Below are positions 22,500 through 31,911 of a DNA stretch of 64,000 bases, piece after piece. Every line of letters starts with the position of its first letter. The stretch's first letter is position 1. Both the position numbers and the translations under genes were made by a program. Origin of the DNA: Anaerolineae bacterium (GTDB lineage: Bacteria > Chloroflexota > Anaerolineae > Promineifilales > Promineifilaceae); assembly GCA_020848035.1 (NCBI GenBank), contig JADLAX010000032.1, positions 1 through 64,000 of the forward strand, written 5' to 3'. Below the pieces are notes generated by a model. That model did no database searches. It worked only from the letters and a program-made list of their open reading frames with translations, and was not told where the DNA came from.

Positions 22500-23867
22500 T
22501 TACTTCCCAAAACGATCCTCGCTGCGGGCGCGGAAAAAGAGGCGGATCGGCACCCCGGTGAACGGCCACTGCTCGCGCAGCCGGTTTTCCAGGTACCGCT
22601 TGTAGCCAAAGTTTACCCATTCGGGATTGTTGACAAAAAAGACAAAGGTAGGCGGCGCGACGCTGGCCTGGGTGGCGTAGAAAAATTTAGACCGCCTGCC
22701 CCCCTTGCCCGGCGGCGGGTGCTGGGTGATCGCTTCGCGCATAAATTTGTTCAGATCGCTGGTGCCAATGCGCTGGTAGCGCGCCTCGTTCACGTCCACC
22801 ACGTGCGGCAGCACCCGGCTGACGCGCTGCCCGGTCATGGCCGAAATGAACAGCACCGGCACAAAGGGCAAAAAGTTCAAATCCTGCCGCACTTTGGCCT
22901 CAAAATCTTGCATCGTGTAGGTATCTTTTTCAACGGCGTCCCACTTATTCACCAACACGATGGCTCCGGCCGTTTCATCGGTGATCATGCCGGCCACGTG
23001 GGCATCTTGGGCGGTGATGCCTTCTTCGGCGTCGATGAGCATCAGCACTACATCGGCGCGCTTGAGCGCTTTCATGGCGCGCAGCACGCTGTATTTCTCG
23101 ATGCCGGGGTCGATTTTGCCGCGCCGCCGAATGCCTGCGGTGTCGATCAGCGTAAATTCCTGGCCGTGCCAGCGAATTTTGGTGTCGATGGCGTCACGTG
23201 TGGTGCCCGCAATGGGGCTAACGATGACCCGCTCTTCGCCGATGAGCTTGTTCACCAGGGTTGATTTGCCGACGTTGGGCCGCCCCAGCAGGGCGATTTT
23301 AATCGAGGTATCTTCGGTGGCATCTTCTGGTGGGGAGGGGGGAACGGCCGTCACCACCGCATCTAGCAAATCTCCCGTGCCATAGCCGTGCAGCGCCGAA
23401 ATAGCAAACACTTCACCCACGGCCAGCTCGTAAAATTCATAGACGTGGTCTGATTGTTTGTTGGATTCCAGCTTGTTGGCGGCCACAAACACTGGCTTGT
23501 TCGACTGGCGCAAAATGTCGGCCACTTCGCGGTCGGCGGCGGTGACCCCCACCTGGCCATCCACCAACAGAATCACTACATCGGCGTCGCGAATGGCGAT
23601 GGCTGCCTGCTGGCGAATGTAGGGCAAAAACTGCTCCGAATCTTCAGACAGCGGCTCGGTGTGCCAGCCCGTCGTTACTTCAATACCGCCAGTGTCTACC
23701 AGCGAAAAAGCGACACCGCCCCACTCGCCATCGGCATAAAGCCGGTCGCGGGTGGTGCCCGCCGTCTCGGAAACAACCGCCACCCGGCGGCCAACAATAC
23801 GATTAAAAAGGGTTGATTTGCCGACGTTGGGTCTTCCGACCAACGCGACCAAAGGTTTAACTTTCAT
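22500..23867 (-). CDS. der: Ribosome-assembly GTPase Der (EngA)
   Basis: A 455-residue tandem-GTPase protein needed for 50S assembly. Two complete G domains are visible: first GRPNVGKST (residues 10-18), DTGG, and NKLE; second GRPNVGKSTLVNKL (about 195), DTAGIRRRGKID and NKWD, followed by a C-terminal KH-like domain (about 365-455, with KFFYATQASVAPPTFVFFVN). Length is normal. It starts 10 bases after the YbbR gene in the same direction, so it belongs to the cdaA-ybbR-der-methyltransferase operon. Confidence 0.97.
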   Translation of the reverse strand: MKVKPLVALVGRPNVGKSTLFNRIVGRRVAVVSETAGTTRDRLYADGEWGGVAFSLVDTGGIEVTTGWHTEPLSEDSEQFLPYIRQQAAIAIRDADVVILLVDGQVGVTAADREVADILRQSNKPVFVAANKLESNKQSDHVYEFYELAVGEVFAISALHGYGTGDLLDAVVTAVPPSPPEDATEDTSIKIALLGRPNVGKSTLVNKLIGEERVIVSPIAGTTRDAIDTKIRWHGQEFTLIDTAGIRRRGKIDPGIEKYSVLRAMKALKRADVVLMLIDAEEGITAQDAHVAGMITDETAGAIVLVNKWDAVEKDTYTMQDFEAKVRQDLNFLPFVPVLFISAMTGQRVSRVLPHVVDVNEARYQRIGTSDLNKFMREAITQHPPPGKGGRRSKFFYATQASVAPPTFVFFVNNPEWVNFGYKRYLENRLREQWPFTGVPIRLFFRARSEDRFGK

Positions 23868-23877
23868 AAGCTATCTA

Positions 23878-25251
23878 CTAAAACATTCTGGGTTTGGGCA
23901 GCCAGGCAAAGTTTGTGGGCAAGCGTGATGGGGTGGAAACGGCCGTACCCTCGTCCCGATCCGTTCGGAGAGTTTGCCGCATATCCAATGGCAAAGATTC
24001 AATGTCCGAAAAATCTTCCGTCGGCGTGATCGGCTCCGTGATAATTACGTCGATGACCGAAGGCTGAATGGAGCGCAGCTCCAGGCCGCGATCCGGCACG
24101 TCTACATCGGGTTCCAACGAGTATTCGCCCAGCTCCAGCCCAAACAGGTCCAATGAAACCCGCACTTCTTGCTCTGTTAACGTATCCAACACGGGTGATG
24201 GCCCAAACAAAACTACCCGCACGGTGTCTGGATCGACAGTTACTTCCAGGTCTTCATTGACACCCAGAAGCTCGATCGGGAGATTATATATCTTTGTGCT
24301 GGAAAAGGGTTCAATTTGCACCGTAACCGTAATTTCATCCACACTATCCAGCGAAATGCCTTCTGGCAGCACCAGCGATACCTGGGATTCAAACGTCTCT
24401 GTTAGCCCAGTTATGTCAATTGGCTCGGTTTGTACGCGGAAGGGCAGCGCCAGCTGCGTCGGTCGTCCGGTTACCAGCACGCTGGATGGTTCAATGGTGA
24501 CCCCCAGCACCCGGTAACCCGGTGCGGGTTGGCCAACCACATCCGCAGTGATCACCTTGCTGGCAAAATCGGCCGCTTCATTTACGGGAATCGTCACCTG
24601 CACCTGATCGGCGCTGAGCCGCAAGCCGCTCACGCTGGCCACGCGCCCCTGCCGGTTGTAGAAAAGCGGCTGGGGGGATTCGATGCGGGTCTGGGTATCG
24701 TCGTTCAAAAAGACGGTCACCTGGGCAAAGTCCAGTCGGTCCACTTCCGATTCGGTGCCGGTGACGCTAATGACCGGCGGATCGATGAGCGGTTCGCCCA
24801 TCGTGTGTCCACGTGCCACATCGCCGCGAATTTCCAGCTCCACGTCAATTTGCCGCGTCACCAGCTTTTCCAGCCGCACCGTCACGATATTGGGGATGGG
24901 ATCATCGAGGGTTACCTGAGTGTTGGTGGTCTGTACCTCAATGGGGACGCTGACCTCGCTGCCCAACGGCACTTCGCTCAGGTCAATGATGGCGCTGAAA
25001 TCGTCGGGCGACAGTTCAGACACCACCGAGGTGGGGCCTTCGTAGCTGATCAGGACGGACGGATTGTCTTCGGAGGGGCTGATGCGCGAAGCATCTTCGG
25101 GGAGGCCGATGAAGGTGGCGGGGATTTGCAGCGCTCGCTTCAGGTCGGGGTCTTCCACCTGCATGGCGTTGACCCAAATAACCACAGCCAGGATGAAGCA
25201 CAGGATGAGGGTGACCAGATTGGCCACGAGGGATCGGGTTAACCGCATCAT
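23878..25251 (-). CDS. cdaR: YbbR-domain protein (CdaR-like)
   Basis: A 457-residue protein with one N-terminal membrane helix (LVANLVTLILCFILAVVIWV) and four or more extracellular YbbR beta-domains of about 80 residues each, recognised by repeated patterns such as 'V...IPV.....G...LD...P..V.V'. YbbR proteins stimulate the diadenylate cyclase CdaA from outside the membrane. The start overlaps the cdaA stop by four bases (ATGA), so the two are coupled. Ends at the start of der. The linker tail (TPTEDFSDIESLPLD) is acidic. Confidence 0.9.
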   Translation of the reverse strand: MMRLTRSLVANLVTLILCFILAVVIWVNAMQVEDPDLKRALQIPATFIGLPEDASRISPSEDNPSVLISYEGPTSVVSELSPDDFSAIIDLSEVPLGSEVSVPIEVQTTNTQVTLDDPIPNIVTVRLEKLVTRQIDVELEIRGDVARGHTMGEPLIDPPVISVTGTESEVDRLDFAQVTVFLNDDTQTRIESPQPLFYNRQGRVASVSGLRLSADQVQVTIPVNEAADFASKVITADVVGQPAPGYRVLGVTIEPSSVLVTGRPTQLALPFRVQTEPIDITGLTETFESQVSLVLPEGISLDSVDEITVTVQIEPFSSTKIYNLPIELLGVNEDLEVTVDPDTVRVVLFGPSPVLDTLTEQEVRVSLDLFGLELGEYSLEPDVDVPDRGLELRSIQPSVIDVIITEPITPTEDFSDIESLPLDMRQTLRTDRDEGTAVSTPSRLPTNFAWLPKPRMF

Positions 25252-26063
25252 GTCTCCGGCCTCTTGCTGCTCTGGCGGTTGTGCAAGAAGGCGTGCAAAA
25301 TATCATCCAATCGGGACGGGTCCTGGCGACGAATGACACGGCCGTTGTGGGCAATCGACACCTGTCCCGTTTCCTCGGATACAACCACCGCCACCGCGTC
25401 ACTCACTTCGCTAATACCGAGGGCCGCCCGGTGCCGCAGCCCCATTTGCCGGTCAGACAGGCTGCTGGTGGAAAGTGGCATCACGCAGGCGGCCGCCGCC
25501 AGTCGGTCATTGCGCATGATCACCGCACCGTCGTGCAGCTCCGTGTTTTTGTTGAAGATGGTCAGCAGCAGGTCGGGCGACACTTCGGCATCCAGCAGAA
25601 TGCCCGTGTCGATGTATTCCTGCAAGCCGGTGTCGCGCTCAAAGACGATCAGCGCGCCGTGCCGCCGTTGGGAAAGGCGAATGCTGGCGTCTTTCACGGC
25701 CACCACTACCGGACTCACTTCATTTTTGCGCAAAAAGCGGAGATAGCTGCCCGTCCGCCCCAGCTGCTCCAGGGCGCGGCGCAGTTCCGGCTGAAAGATG
25801 ATGGGGATGGAGAGCAGCAGCGTGGGCAAAATCCAGCTGACCAGCTGGCGGAAGGCGGTGAGGCCAGGAATGGAGGAGAGCAGCAAGACGATAAGGGCCA
25901 GGCCGACAAAACCCCGCAGCACCTGCACGGCACGGGTACCGCGAATCAGCAGGAAGGCGCTGTAGATAACGGCCGTTACCAGCAAAATGTCAATGGCGCT
26001 GATCCATAAAGCTGGGGAGCGGTTCAGCGCGCTAATGAAACTCTCCCAGGAAAAAACGTTCAT
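25248..26063 (-). CDS. cdaA: Diadenylate cyclase CdaA
   Basis: A 271-residue membrane diadenylate cyclase that joins two ATP molecules into the second messenger c-di-AMP. Three hydrophobic helices lie at about residues 18-40, 45-62 and 66-85. The DAC catalytic domain (about 100-250) shows the HDGAVI motif at about residue 176 and LRHRAALGISE at about 208, both needed for catalysis. Coupling with the YbbR gene is the usual cdaA-cdaR organisation; glmM, often third, is absent here. The presence of c-di-AMP signalling fits a Gram-positive-like or Chloroflexota envelope. Confidence 0.95.
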   Translation of the reverse strand: MNVFSWESFISALNRSPALWISAIDILLVTAVIYSAFLLIRGTRAVQVLRGFVGLALIVLLLSSIPGLTAFRQLVSWILPTLLLSIPIIFQPELRRALEQLGRTGSYLRFLRKNEVSPVVVAVKDASIRLSQRRHGALIVFERDTGLQEYIDTGILLDAEVSPDLLLTIFNKNTELHDGAVIMRNDRLAAAACVMPLSTSSLSDRQMGLRHRAALGISEVSDAVAVVVSEETGQVSIAHNGRVIRRQDPSRLDDILHAFLHNRQSSKRPET

Positions 26064-26084
26064 AGATTGGCGTGACGCTACGGC

Positions 26085-28355
26085 TTACGGCCGTAGTTGG
26101 GCTAACAATTGGCGATAGCTGGCGGCATTGGGAGGATTTAAAGCCAGAATTTTTTCTATCGTGGCATAGGCGGCGGCCACTTCGTTGGCCTCAAGCTGTG
26201 CTTCACCCAGCTTATCCAGCAGTTCAATCGCCTCGGTGTGCCGTTTTTGTTGGAGGTAAAGACGAGACAGCCGGTCGACCAGGTTTTTGTCAGACGGCCG
26301 TTGGCGCACCATATCTTCTAAAATGCCAACCACCTTGGCCCCACGGCCGCCGCGAACCAGCTGCTTCAGGTAATTGTCCAGCTCGCCTACCGCGTTCACC
26401 GGCTGGCCCACTTTGTAATACAGGTCAACCAGGGTGATGGCCGTGCGTTCGTCGTTGGGATCCAGCGTGCGCAGCTCTTTGTAAGCCGCCAGGGCCCGCC
26501 GCCAGTCGAAGCGCTGCATGTCAATTTCGGCCGCCAGGCGCAAGAACTGCGCCTTCCACTTCCGTTCGACGGTACCGCGTGGTGCCAGCTTGAGCGCTTC
26601 CTGGTACGTGTCGCGGGCTTTGTCTACCTGCGCCAGCTGGTAATATGAATCGCCCATCGCCAGGTAATGCTCCAGGGCGCGATCGATCTGGCCATGCCGC
26701 TTCATCAGGTCAATTAACCGGCTGCGGATGGTCAGGTCCAGCGGGGTCATCTCCACCGCTTTTTCGTAGGAGAGGATGGAGCCATTGGTGTCACCCCGAA
26801 TTTGGTAGGTGTCGGCAATGGTCATGAATTTTTGTGCGGCCGTTTCGCGGCGGCCCTGTTTGCCCAGCAGTTCACCCAGCTGAATGTGGGCGGGCAAATA
26901 ATCGTTGGACAGCTGAATGGCGCGGTAGGTTTCTTCAACGGCCGTATCATACATCCCGCGCCGGGCATACTCCTGGCTCAGGTAGAGCGATTCCAGCACC
27001 TGCTCTGAACCGGCGGTGAGCATGTCGCCCAAAATCATCATGCCGGAATCAGAAATGGCGTCCAAACGGCCGCGGGCTTCCTTCGCCTTGTCTTCCCACC
27101 CCTTGTGGCTGAGGAATTCCACCAGCGCATTGGCAAACGCCGATGCCTGGTCCCGTTCCCCCTGGGCCATCAGGCTGTCGGCCAGGTTTTCGTACAGCTC
27201 AATGAGTCGGTCGGCCTGGTTATGCTGCACCGTGGCCAGATCGACGATCTTGAGCACATTGATAAAATTCTCCAGCGCTTTTTCAATGCGCCCGCGCGCC
27301 CGGTGGCACTCACCCAATGAAAAGTAGCTGGCCAGCCGGAAGTCATGGTCCTTCACCGAGAGCTGGAACTCGCGGATGGCGTCTTCAAAGCGCAGTTTGT
27401 CCTGGTAGAGCAGGCCGAGGTTGAAGTGAGCGGCCGTATTGTCCAATCCCAGCCCCATCGCCTCTTCGTAGGCGCTGATCGCCTCGTTGGTCATACCCCG
27501 CGTCTGGAAATCCAGCGCCTTGCTGATGAGTGTGGTCAGCTGAAGCGTTTGGGTGGTCAGGTCGCCGTCTTCATCACCAAACAAATCTACGGCCAGCTTT
27601 TCCGAAGCCAGGCGGCGCGCATCTTGCACCGGGCTGGCGGCATCGGCTGCCTTGCCTGTGCCATTGCCCGACTTTTCGCGCAGGGCCGCCGCCATATGCT
27701 GCGCCACTTCGCTGATGCTGTCTGAGGATTGGTAGGTGGGCCGATCCGATTCACCCGCCAGCTTCTCGCCGCTGCGAATTTGCTCGATGGCGGTCAAAAC
27801 TTCGGCGTTGCGCGGGTCCAGCTTGAGCGCCAGCTGGCACGCTTGCAGCGCGTTTTCCGCCTCGCCCTGCGAATTGAGAATGCGGGCAATGGCCAGATAT
27901 TCGCGAATAGCATTGTGTACCGAGCCTTGCCGCTCGTAAATAGAAGCCAGCCGCTGGTGGCCGCGCAGCAAATCTGGTTCCAGGCGCACGGCCCGGTTCC
28001 AGTTGTCCATCGCCTCAGTGAGACGTCGCCGGTTTAGCTCCACTTCGCCGATGGCCATGTAGGTTTTGCCCGCTTCGCCGTACTGGCCCAGGCGCTCCTG
28101 CACATCGGCCACCTGGCGCAGGTAAATGACGTCACCGCGCGAAAAACGAGCGGCTAACTTGTAATTCTCCAGCGCCTTTTTGAGTTGGTTTTGTTCCAGG
28201 TAGGCCATGCCTAAACCAGCATACGGGGCCGGTTCATTGGCAATTTCCGAGATGGCAACCTCAAATTCACGAACAGCCTCACTCCACTTCTGATCCCAGC
28301 TGTGCGAGTGGCCTCGGTTGAGCGCTTCTTCGAATCGGGCACGGTTTCCTGCCAC
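26085..28355 (-). CDS. Large tetratricopeptide-repeat protein
   Basis: A 756-residue soluble protein made of about 15-18 TPR-type helix pairs, for example PYAGLGMAYLEQNQLKKALE, GETYRAIQLSNDYLPAHIQL-like units and the TAAHFNLGLLYQDKLRFEDA stretch. No signal peptide or membrane helix is visible, so it likely works in the cytoplasm as a protein-interaction scaffold. Its start lies 22 bases after the stop of argF, and cdaA follows 22 bases after its stop, so it may be part of the same transcript. A low-complexity linker (about residues 205-240) splits the repeat array. No specific function can be assigned. Confidence 0.88.
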   Translation of the reverse strand: MAGNRARFEEALNRGHSHSWDQKWSEAVREFEVAISEIANEPAPYAGLGMAYLEQNQLKKALENYKLAARFSRGDVIYLRQVADVQERLGQYGEAGKTYMAIGEVELNRRRLTEAMDNWNRAVRLEPDLLRGHQRLASIYERQGSVHNAIREYLAIARILNSQGEAENALQACQLALKLDPRNAEVLTAIEQIRSGEKLAGESDRPTYQSSDSISEVAQHMAAALREKSGNGTGKAADAASPVQDARRLASEKLAVDLFGDEDGDLTTQTLQLTTLISKALDFQTRGMTNEAISAYEEAMGLGLDNTAAHFNLGLLYQDKLRFEDAIREFQLSVKDHDFRLASYFSLGECHRARGRIEKALENFINVLKIVDLATVQHNQADRLIELYENLADSLMAQGERDQASAFANALVEFLSHKGWEDKAKEARGRLDAISDSGMMILGDMLTAGSEQVLESLYLSQEYARRGMYDTAVEETYRAIQLSNDYLPAHIQLGELLGKQGRRETAAQKFMTIADTYQIRGDTNGSILSYEKAVEMTPLDLTIRSRLIDLMKRHGQIDRALEHYLAMGDSYYQLAQVDKARDTYQEALKLAPRGTVERKWKAQFLRLAAEIDMQRFDWRRALAAYKELRTLDPNDERTAITLVDLYYKVGQPVNAVGELDNYLKQLVRGGRGAKVVGILEDMVRQRPSDKNLVDRLSRLYLQQKRHTEAIELLDKLGEAQLEANEVAAAYATIEKILALNPPNAASYRQLLAQLRP

Positions 28356-28376
28356 GCCAATGCCTCCAAAAATTGT

Positions 28377-29309
28377 TTAAGTTGGGCTGCCCAGCAGTGT
28401 GACCAAAATGGCCTTTTGGGCATGCAGCCGGTTTGCTGCCTGCGGGAAAAGTACAGAATTCGGGCCATCGGCGACTTCGTCAGTGATTTCTTCGCCACGG
28501 TGGGCTGGTAAGCAGTGCATCACCAGGCAGTCGGGTTTGGCCAGGTTAACGAGCTGTTGGTTGATCTGGTACGGGGGGAAGACTTTCAGGCGTGCGGCCG
28601 TTTCCTCTTCCTGCCCCATACTTGTCCAGACATCGGTGTAAATAATATCCGCATCGGCCACCGCCCGGTTCGGATCTTCATACACTTCTATAGAAGCTCC
28701 GGCGGTACTGAACTTTTCACCCAGTTCGTAATCCTCTTCGGTAAGGGTGTAGTTCGGCGGGGTGGCGATGGCAAAGTGCATGCCAACTTTCATACAGGCA
28801 AATAATAGAGAGCGGGCGACGTTATTACCATCCCCTACATAGACCATTTTTAATCCTTCCAGCCGCTTTTTTACCTCCAAAACGGTAAAAATATCGGACA
28901 GTGCCTGGGCGGGATGGTTGTAATCGGACAGCCCGTTGATAATCGGTACGGAGGCGTACTGGGCCAGCTGCAAGATATGGTCGTGTTCAAACACGCGGGC
29001 CATGATGCCATCGACGTAGCCAGACAGTACGCGGGCCACGTCGGCCACACTCTCGCGGCCACCCATCTTAATTTCCGTAGGCGACAAATAGAGGGCATGA
29101 CCACCCAGGTGCACCATGCCCATTTCAAAGGAAACGCGGGTGCGCAGGGAGGGTTTTTGGAAAACCATGGCCAGGCTTTTGCCCTGAAGCAGCGGGCGAT
29201 TGCCGCCATTTTGCCATTCTTGTTTTAACGAGAGGGCCAGATCAAGCAGGTTGTGTAGTTCATCGGGGGACAGATCAGCGATGCTAAGAAAATGTTTCAC
29301 GGTGTTCAT
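28377..29309 (-). CDS. argF: Ornithine carbamoyltransferase
   Basis: A 310-residue enzyme making citrulline from ornithine and carbamoyl phosphate in arginine synthesis. The carbamoyl-phosphate site is [11 protein letters not shown] (about residue 50), HPAQALSD at about 130 gives the HPxQ motif, and the ornithine site [10 protein letters not shown] is at about 265. I chose the ATG at 29309, which gives the normal N-terminus [14 protein letters not shown]; a longer frame to 29384 lacks support. GGAGAATG lies before the start. No other arg gene is nearby, and no arginine-responsive leader was seen in the 230 bases upstream. Confidence 0.95.
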   Translation of the reverse strand: MNTVKHFLSIADLSPDELHNLLDLALSLKQEWQNGGNRPLLQGKSLAMVFQKPSLRTRVSFEMGMVHLGGHALYLSPTEIKMGGRESVADVARVLSGYVDGIMARVFEHDHILQLAQYASVPIINGLSDYNHPAQALSDIFTVLEVKKRLEGLKMVYVGDGNNVARSLLFACMKVGMHFAIATPPNYTLTEEDYELGEKFSTAGASIEVYEDPNRAVADADIIYTDVWTSMGQEEETAARLKVFPPYQINQQLVNLAKPDCLVMHCLPAHRGEEITDEVADGPNSVLFPQAANRLHAQKAILVTLLGSPT

Positions 29310-29442
29310 TCTCCAGGTGGGTGACGTGGTTTTTAGGGAGTGGCGGGTAGACGGCCGTATCCAAAATTTCCCCAAGGGCGCCACTGCTTACCTTAAAAAA
29401 GTATACCACAGGCAAAAACAGAGGAAAAGCATTAAACATAAC

Positions 29443-29470
29443 TTGACGCAGTATGCAGTTATGGTAAGAT
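29443..29470 (+). promoter_or_regulatory. Promoter of the 29543 gene
   Basis: TTGACG (29443-29448), a 16-nt spacer and TAAGAT (29465-29470), about 70 bases before the ATG at 29543. Confidence 0.6.
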
Positions 29471-29542
29471 ACAAAATGCAGAGGGGATGTTATGTCATTT
29501 TCATAATGTCTCTAGTTGGGGGCCATTGAAGGTAGGTGCCAC

Positions 29543-30604
29543 ATGGATTTTGTAAAGAATCGACCGGGATTGTCTGTTCTTCTCGCTGTAATTTTAGGGT
29601 TTGTCATTGGGCTTACCTATGGCTGGGTGATTGATCCGGTGGAATGGACCGGTGCCGGCCCGGGCGATATGGAGCAGGTTGAACAGGATGTTTACCTGCA
29701 AACCATTGCCGATGCCTATTCCTTGCAGCCGGGAAACACCGCCCTGGTAACCCGCGCCCTGGCCAGTTGGCCAGATGCCGTTCCCGCCATTTGTGATTTG
29801 CGCAACAACCGTACGGCCGATCCCGCCGCCCAAGAACGCCTCGATGCCATTGCCATGGTCCAAAGTGGTGGGCAGTCCTGTGGCGCTGTGCCGGTGCCCG
29901 GCACCGAAGGGGTGCAGCCCGTGCCCGAAGCCGCCGAAGACGATTCCAATTTAGGCACGATTCTGGCCTTGCTGCTGGTGTTGGCCCTGGTTGGGGCCGG
30001 CATCGTGGTGGTGTTGAATCGCCGCAACAGCATGATGGCCGAAGGTGACAACGTCGATACCTATTACGACAACCTGCCGGAAAGTGCGCCGACGATGGTG
30101 AGTGATGGCGGGGTCAGCGCGGTACCGATTGCCCGCTTCCAGAGTGATTACGCCTACGGCCGTGATAATTACGACGACTCGTTCAGCATCGAAAACGCCA
30201 GCGGTGAATTCCTCGGCGAGTGCGGCGTGGGCATTGCCGAATCGATTGGCAGCGATACGCCTAAGAACGTGACCGCCTTCGAGGTCTGGCTGTTTGATAA
30301 AAACGACATCCGCACCATCACCAAAGTGGTGATGAGTGACCATGCTTTCTTTGACGAAGCGCTGAAGGCCAAGCTGGCACCCAAGGGTGAACCGGTGCTG
30401 GCTCGCGAAAATGAAGTGATTGTGCTGGAAACAGCCACGCTCATCATCAACGCTGAAATCAAAGAGATGCAGTACGGGGCCGGTTCCTTGCCGCCGCAGA
30501 GCTTCTTTGAGAACTTCTCCATTGAACTGTCGGCCTGGGCCAAAGAAGGCGATTACGGCGATCCAGACATTGACGGCCGTGTTGACGAACTGCTTGAGTA
30601 TTAG
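29543..30604 (+). CDS. Hypothetical two-helix membrane protein
   Basis: A 353-residue protein. One hydrophobic helix is at the N-terminus (about residues 10-28), an extracytoplasmic segment of about 110 residues follows, then a second helix (TILALLLVLALVGAGIVVVL, about 143-164) and a large C-terminal domain with strands such as VTAFEVWLFDKNDIRTITKV and VIVLETATLIINAEIKEMQ. I chose the ATG at 29543 (GAAGGTAGGTG upstream). I do not recognise the family; no catalytic motif is evident. A good terminator follows at 30628-30660. Confidence 0.72.
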   Translation: MDFVKNRPGLSVLLAVILGFVIGLTYGWVIDPVEWTGAGPGDMEQVEQDVYLQTIADAYSLQPGNTALVTRALASWPDAVPAICDLRNNRTADPAAQERLDAIAMVQSGGQSCGAVPVPGTEGVQPVPEAAEDDSNLGTILALLLVLALVGAGIVVVLNRRNSMMAEGDNVDTYYDNLPESAPTMVSDGGVSAVPIARFQSDYAYGRDNYDDSFSIENASGEFLGECGVGIAESIGSDTPKNVTAFEVWLFDKNDIRTITKVVMSDHAFFDEALKAKLAPKGEPVLARENEVIVLETATLIINAEIKEMQYGAGSLPPQSFFENFSIELSAWAKEGDYGDPDIDGRVDELLEY

Positions 30605-30627
30605 GCAGCAAAAAGAAATTGATGATC

Positions 30628-30660
30628 AAAAGCCCCGGCTGATTTCAGTCGGGGCTTTAT
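30628..30660 (+). terminator. Rho-independent terminator
   Basis: Stem AAAGCCCCG / CGGGGCTTT around a GCTGATTTCAGT loop, followed by a short A/T run. It lies 24 bases after the stop at 30604. Confidence 0.85.
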
Positions 30661-30679
30661 TGTTTATGGAGGAGGTTTC

Positions 30680-31606
30680 ATGCGTTTCCTGGTGACCGGC
30701 GGTGCCGGTTTTTTAGGGGCAGCTCTGGCCAACCGATTGGCCGCCGATGGCCATGCCGTGACCGTGTTGGATGACCTGAGCAATGGCAGCCCCAGTAGTT
30801 TGCGGCCAGATGTGCTGTTGACGCAGGGAGATGTGCGCAACATTCCGCTGCTTTGGTCGCTGCTGCGGGATGTGGATTGTGTTTATCACCTGGCGGCCAA
30901 GGTATCTGTGGCGGAGTCGGTGCTGCATCCGCAGGCATACAACGAGGTGAACGTGGGCGGCACGGTGAGCCTGATGGAGGCGATGCGCGATACAGGGGTG
31001 CGGCGGGTGGTGTTTACGTCGTCGGGGGCGGTGTACGGCCGTCTTCCCACCCAGCCGGTCCACGAAAATGATACGCCAAACCCAGACTCACCCTACGCCG
31101 TCAGCAAGTGGGCGGCGGAGCAGTATATTCATACCATCGGCAAGCTGAACCACATTGAAACGGTGGCCCTGCGCATTTTTAACGCCTACGGGCCGGGCCA
31201 AAGCCTGCCTGTCTCCCACGCACCGGTTATTCCCCGATTTTTGCAGCAGGCGCTGACGGGTGGTTCGCTGGTGCTGCATGGCAGCGGCGAGCAAACGCGC
31301 GATTTTATTTATGTGACGGACGTGGTAGCGGCTATGGTGGCGGCGGCGACGGCAACGGCCGTTAATCGCCGGGTGATCAATGTGGGCAGCGGCACGGAAA
31401 CCAGTTTAAATCAACTTGTCAGCGAGATTGCTCAGGTGGTGGGGCAGCGGGTGAACCCGTTGAAAAACCAGCAAAAGGCGGTGGGTGTGCCGCGCCTGGT
31501 CGCCGACATCAGCCTGGCGCAGCAGCTGCTGGGCTTTCGCCCTCTGGTTGGGCTGGCCGAGGGATTGCAGCGCACGTGGCGTGAGGACGGCCGTTTCCAA
31601 TCATAG
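30680..31606 (+). CDS. NAD-dependent nucleotide-sugar epimerase
   Basis: A 308-residue extended SDR of the UDP-glucose 4-epimerase (GalE/WcaG) type. The NAD motif GGAGFLGAALA is at residues 7-17, the catalytic Ser/Thr and Tyr-Lys are in TSSGAVYG (about 113-120) and YAVSKWAAEQ (about 140), and NAYGPGQ follows at about 172. The start ATG at 30680 has GGAGGTTTC upstream. Expected reaction: C4 epimerisation of a nucleotide sugar. The neighbours do not show which one. Confidence 0.9.
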   Translation: MRFLVTGGAGFLGAALANRLAADGHAVTVLDDLSNGSPSSLRPDVLLTQGDVRNIPLLWSLLRDVDCVYHLAAKVSVAESVLHPQAYNEVNVGGTVSLMEAMRDTGVRRVVFTSSGAVYGRLPTQPVHENDTPNPDSPYAVSKWAAEQYIHTIGKLNHIETVALRIFNAYGPGQSLPVSHAPVIPRFLQQALTGGSLVLHGSGEQTRDFIYVTDVVAAMVAAATATAVNRRVINVGSGTETSLNQLVSEIAQVVGQRVNPLKNQQKAVGVPRLVADISLAQQLLGFRPLVGLAEGLQRTWREDGRFQS

Positions 31607-31736
31607 AGTTGTTCCTCCATAAAGTTCAGGAAGAACCGGGACACTGATACACACAGATTTTCACAGATAAAGAATCTGCGTTTATCTGCGTGAATCTGTG
31701 TCCTGATTTTTTGTCGTACAATCAGGAGCAACTCAA

Positions 31737-31770
31737 ATAAAAAACGCCGACACGTTTGTGTCAGCGTTTT
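31737..31770 (-). terminator. Terminator of tRNA-Leu
   Basis: Minus-strand stem AAAACGCTGACAC / GTGTCGGCGTTTT with a T run at the end, three bases after the tRNA 3' end. Confidence 0.85.
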
Positions 31771-31772
31771 GA

Positions 31773-31854
31773 TGCCCAAGAGAGGACTCGAACCTCCACG
31801 CCCAATGGGCACAGGCCCTCAACCTGCCGCGTATGCCAATTCCGCCACTTGGGC
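31773..31854 (-). tRNA. tRNA-Leu(GAG)
   Basis: An 82-nt class II tRNA on the minus strand. Acceptor stem GCCCAAG / CTTGGGC, D arm with GGCGGAATTGGCA, anticodon stem GCAGG / CCTGT around loop TTGAGGG (anticodon GAG, reading CUC/CUU), a long variable arm (TGCCCATTGGGC) and the T arm with TTCGAGT. The CCA end is not encoded. It has its own consensus promoter and terminator. Confidence 0.95.
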
Positions 31855-31869
31855 TTAAACACGTTGGCA

Positions 31870-31897
31870 ATTATAGCCATTGCCAGACGGCTGTCAA
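31870..31897 (-). promoter_or_regulatory. Consensus promoter of tRNA-Leu
   Basis: Minus-strand TTGACA (31892-31897), a 16-nt spacer and TATAAT (31870-31875), placing the start about 8-10 bases before the tRNA. The same 16-nt spacing and hexamers appear before rpmF and asd. Confidence 0.85.
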
Positions 31898-31911
31898 TGC
31901 AGTATTGAACC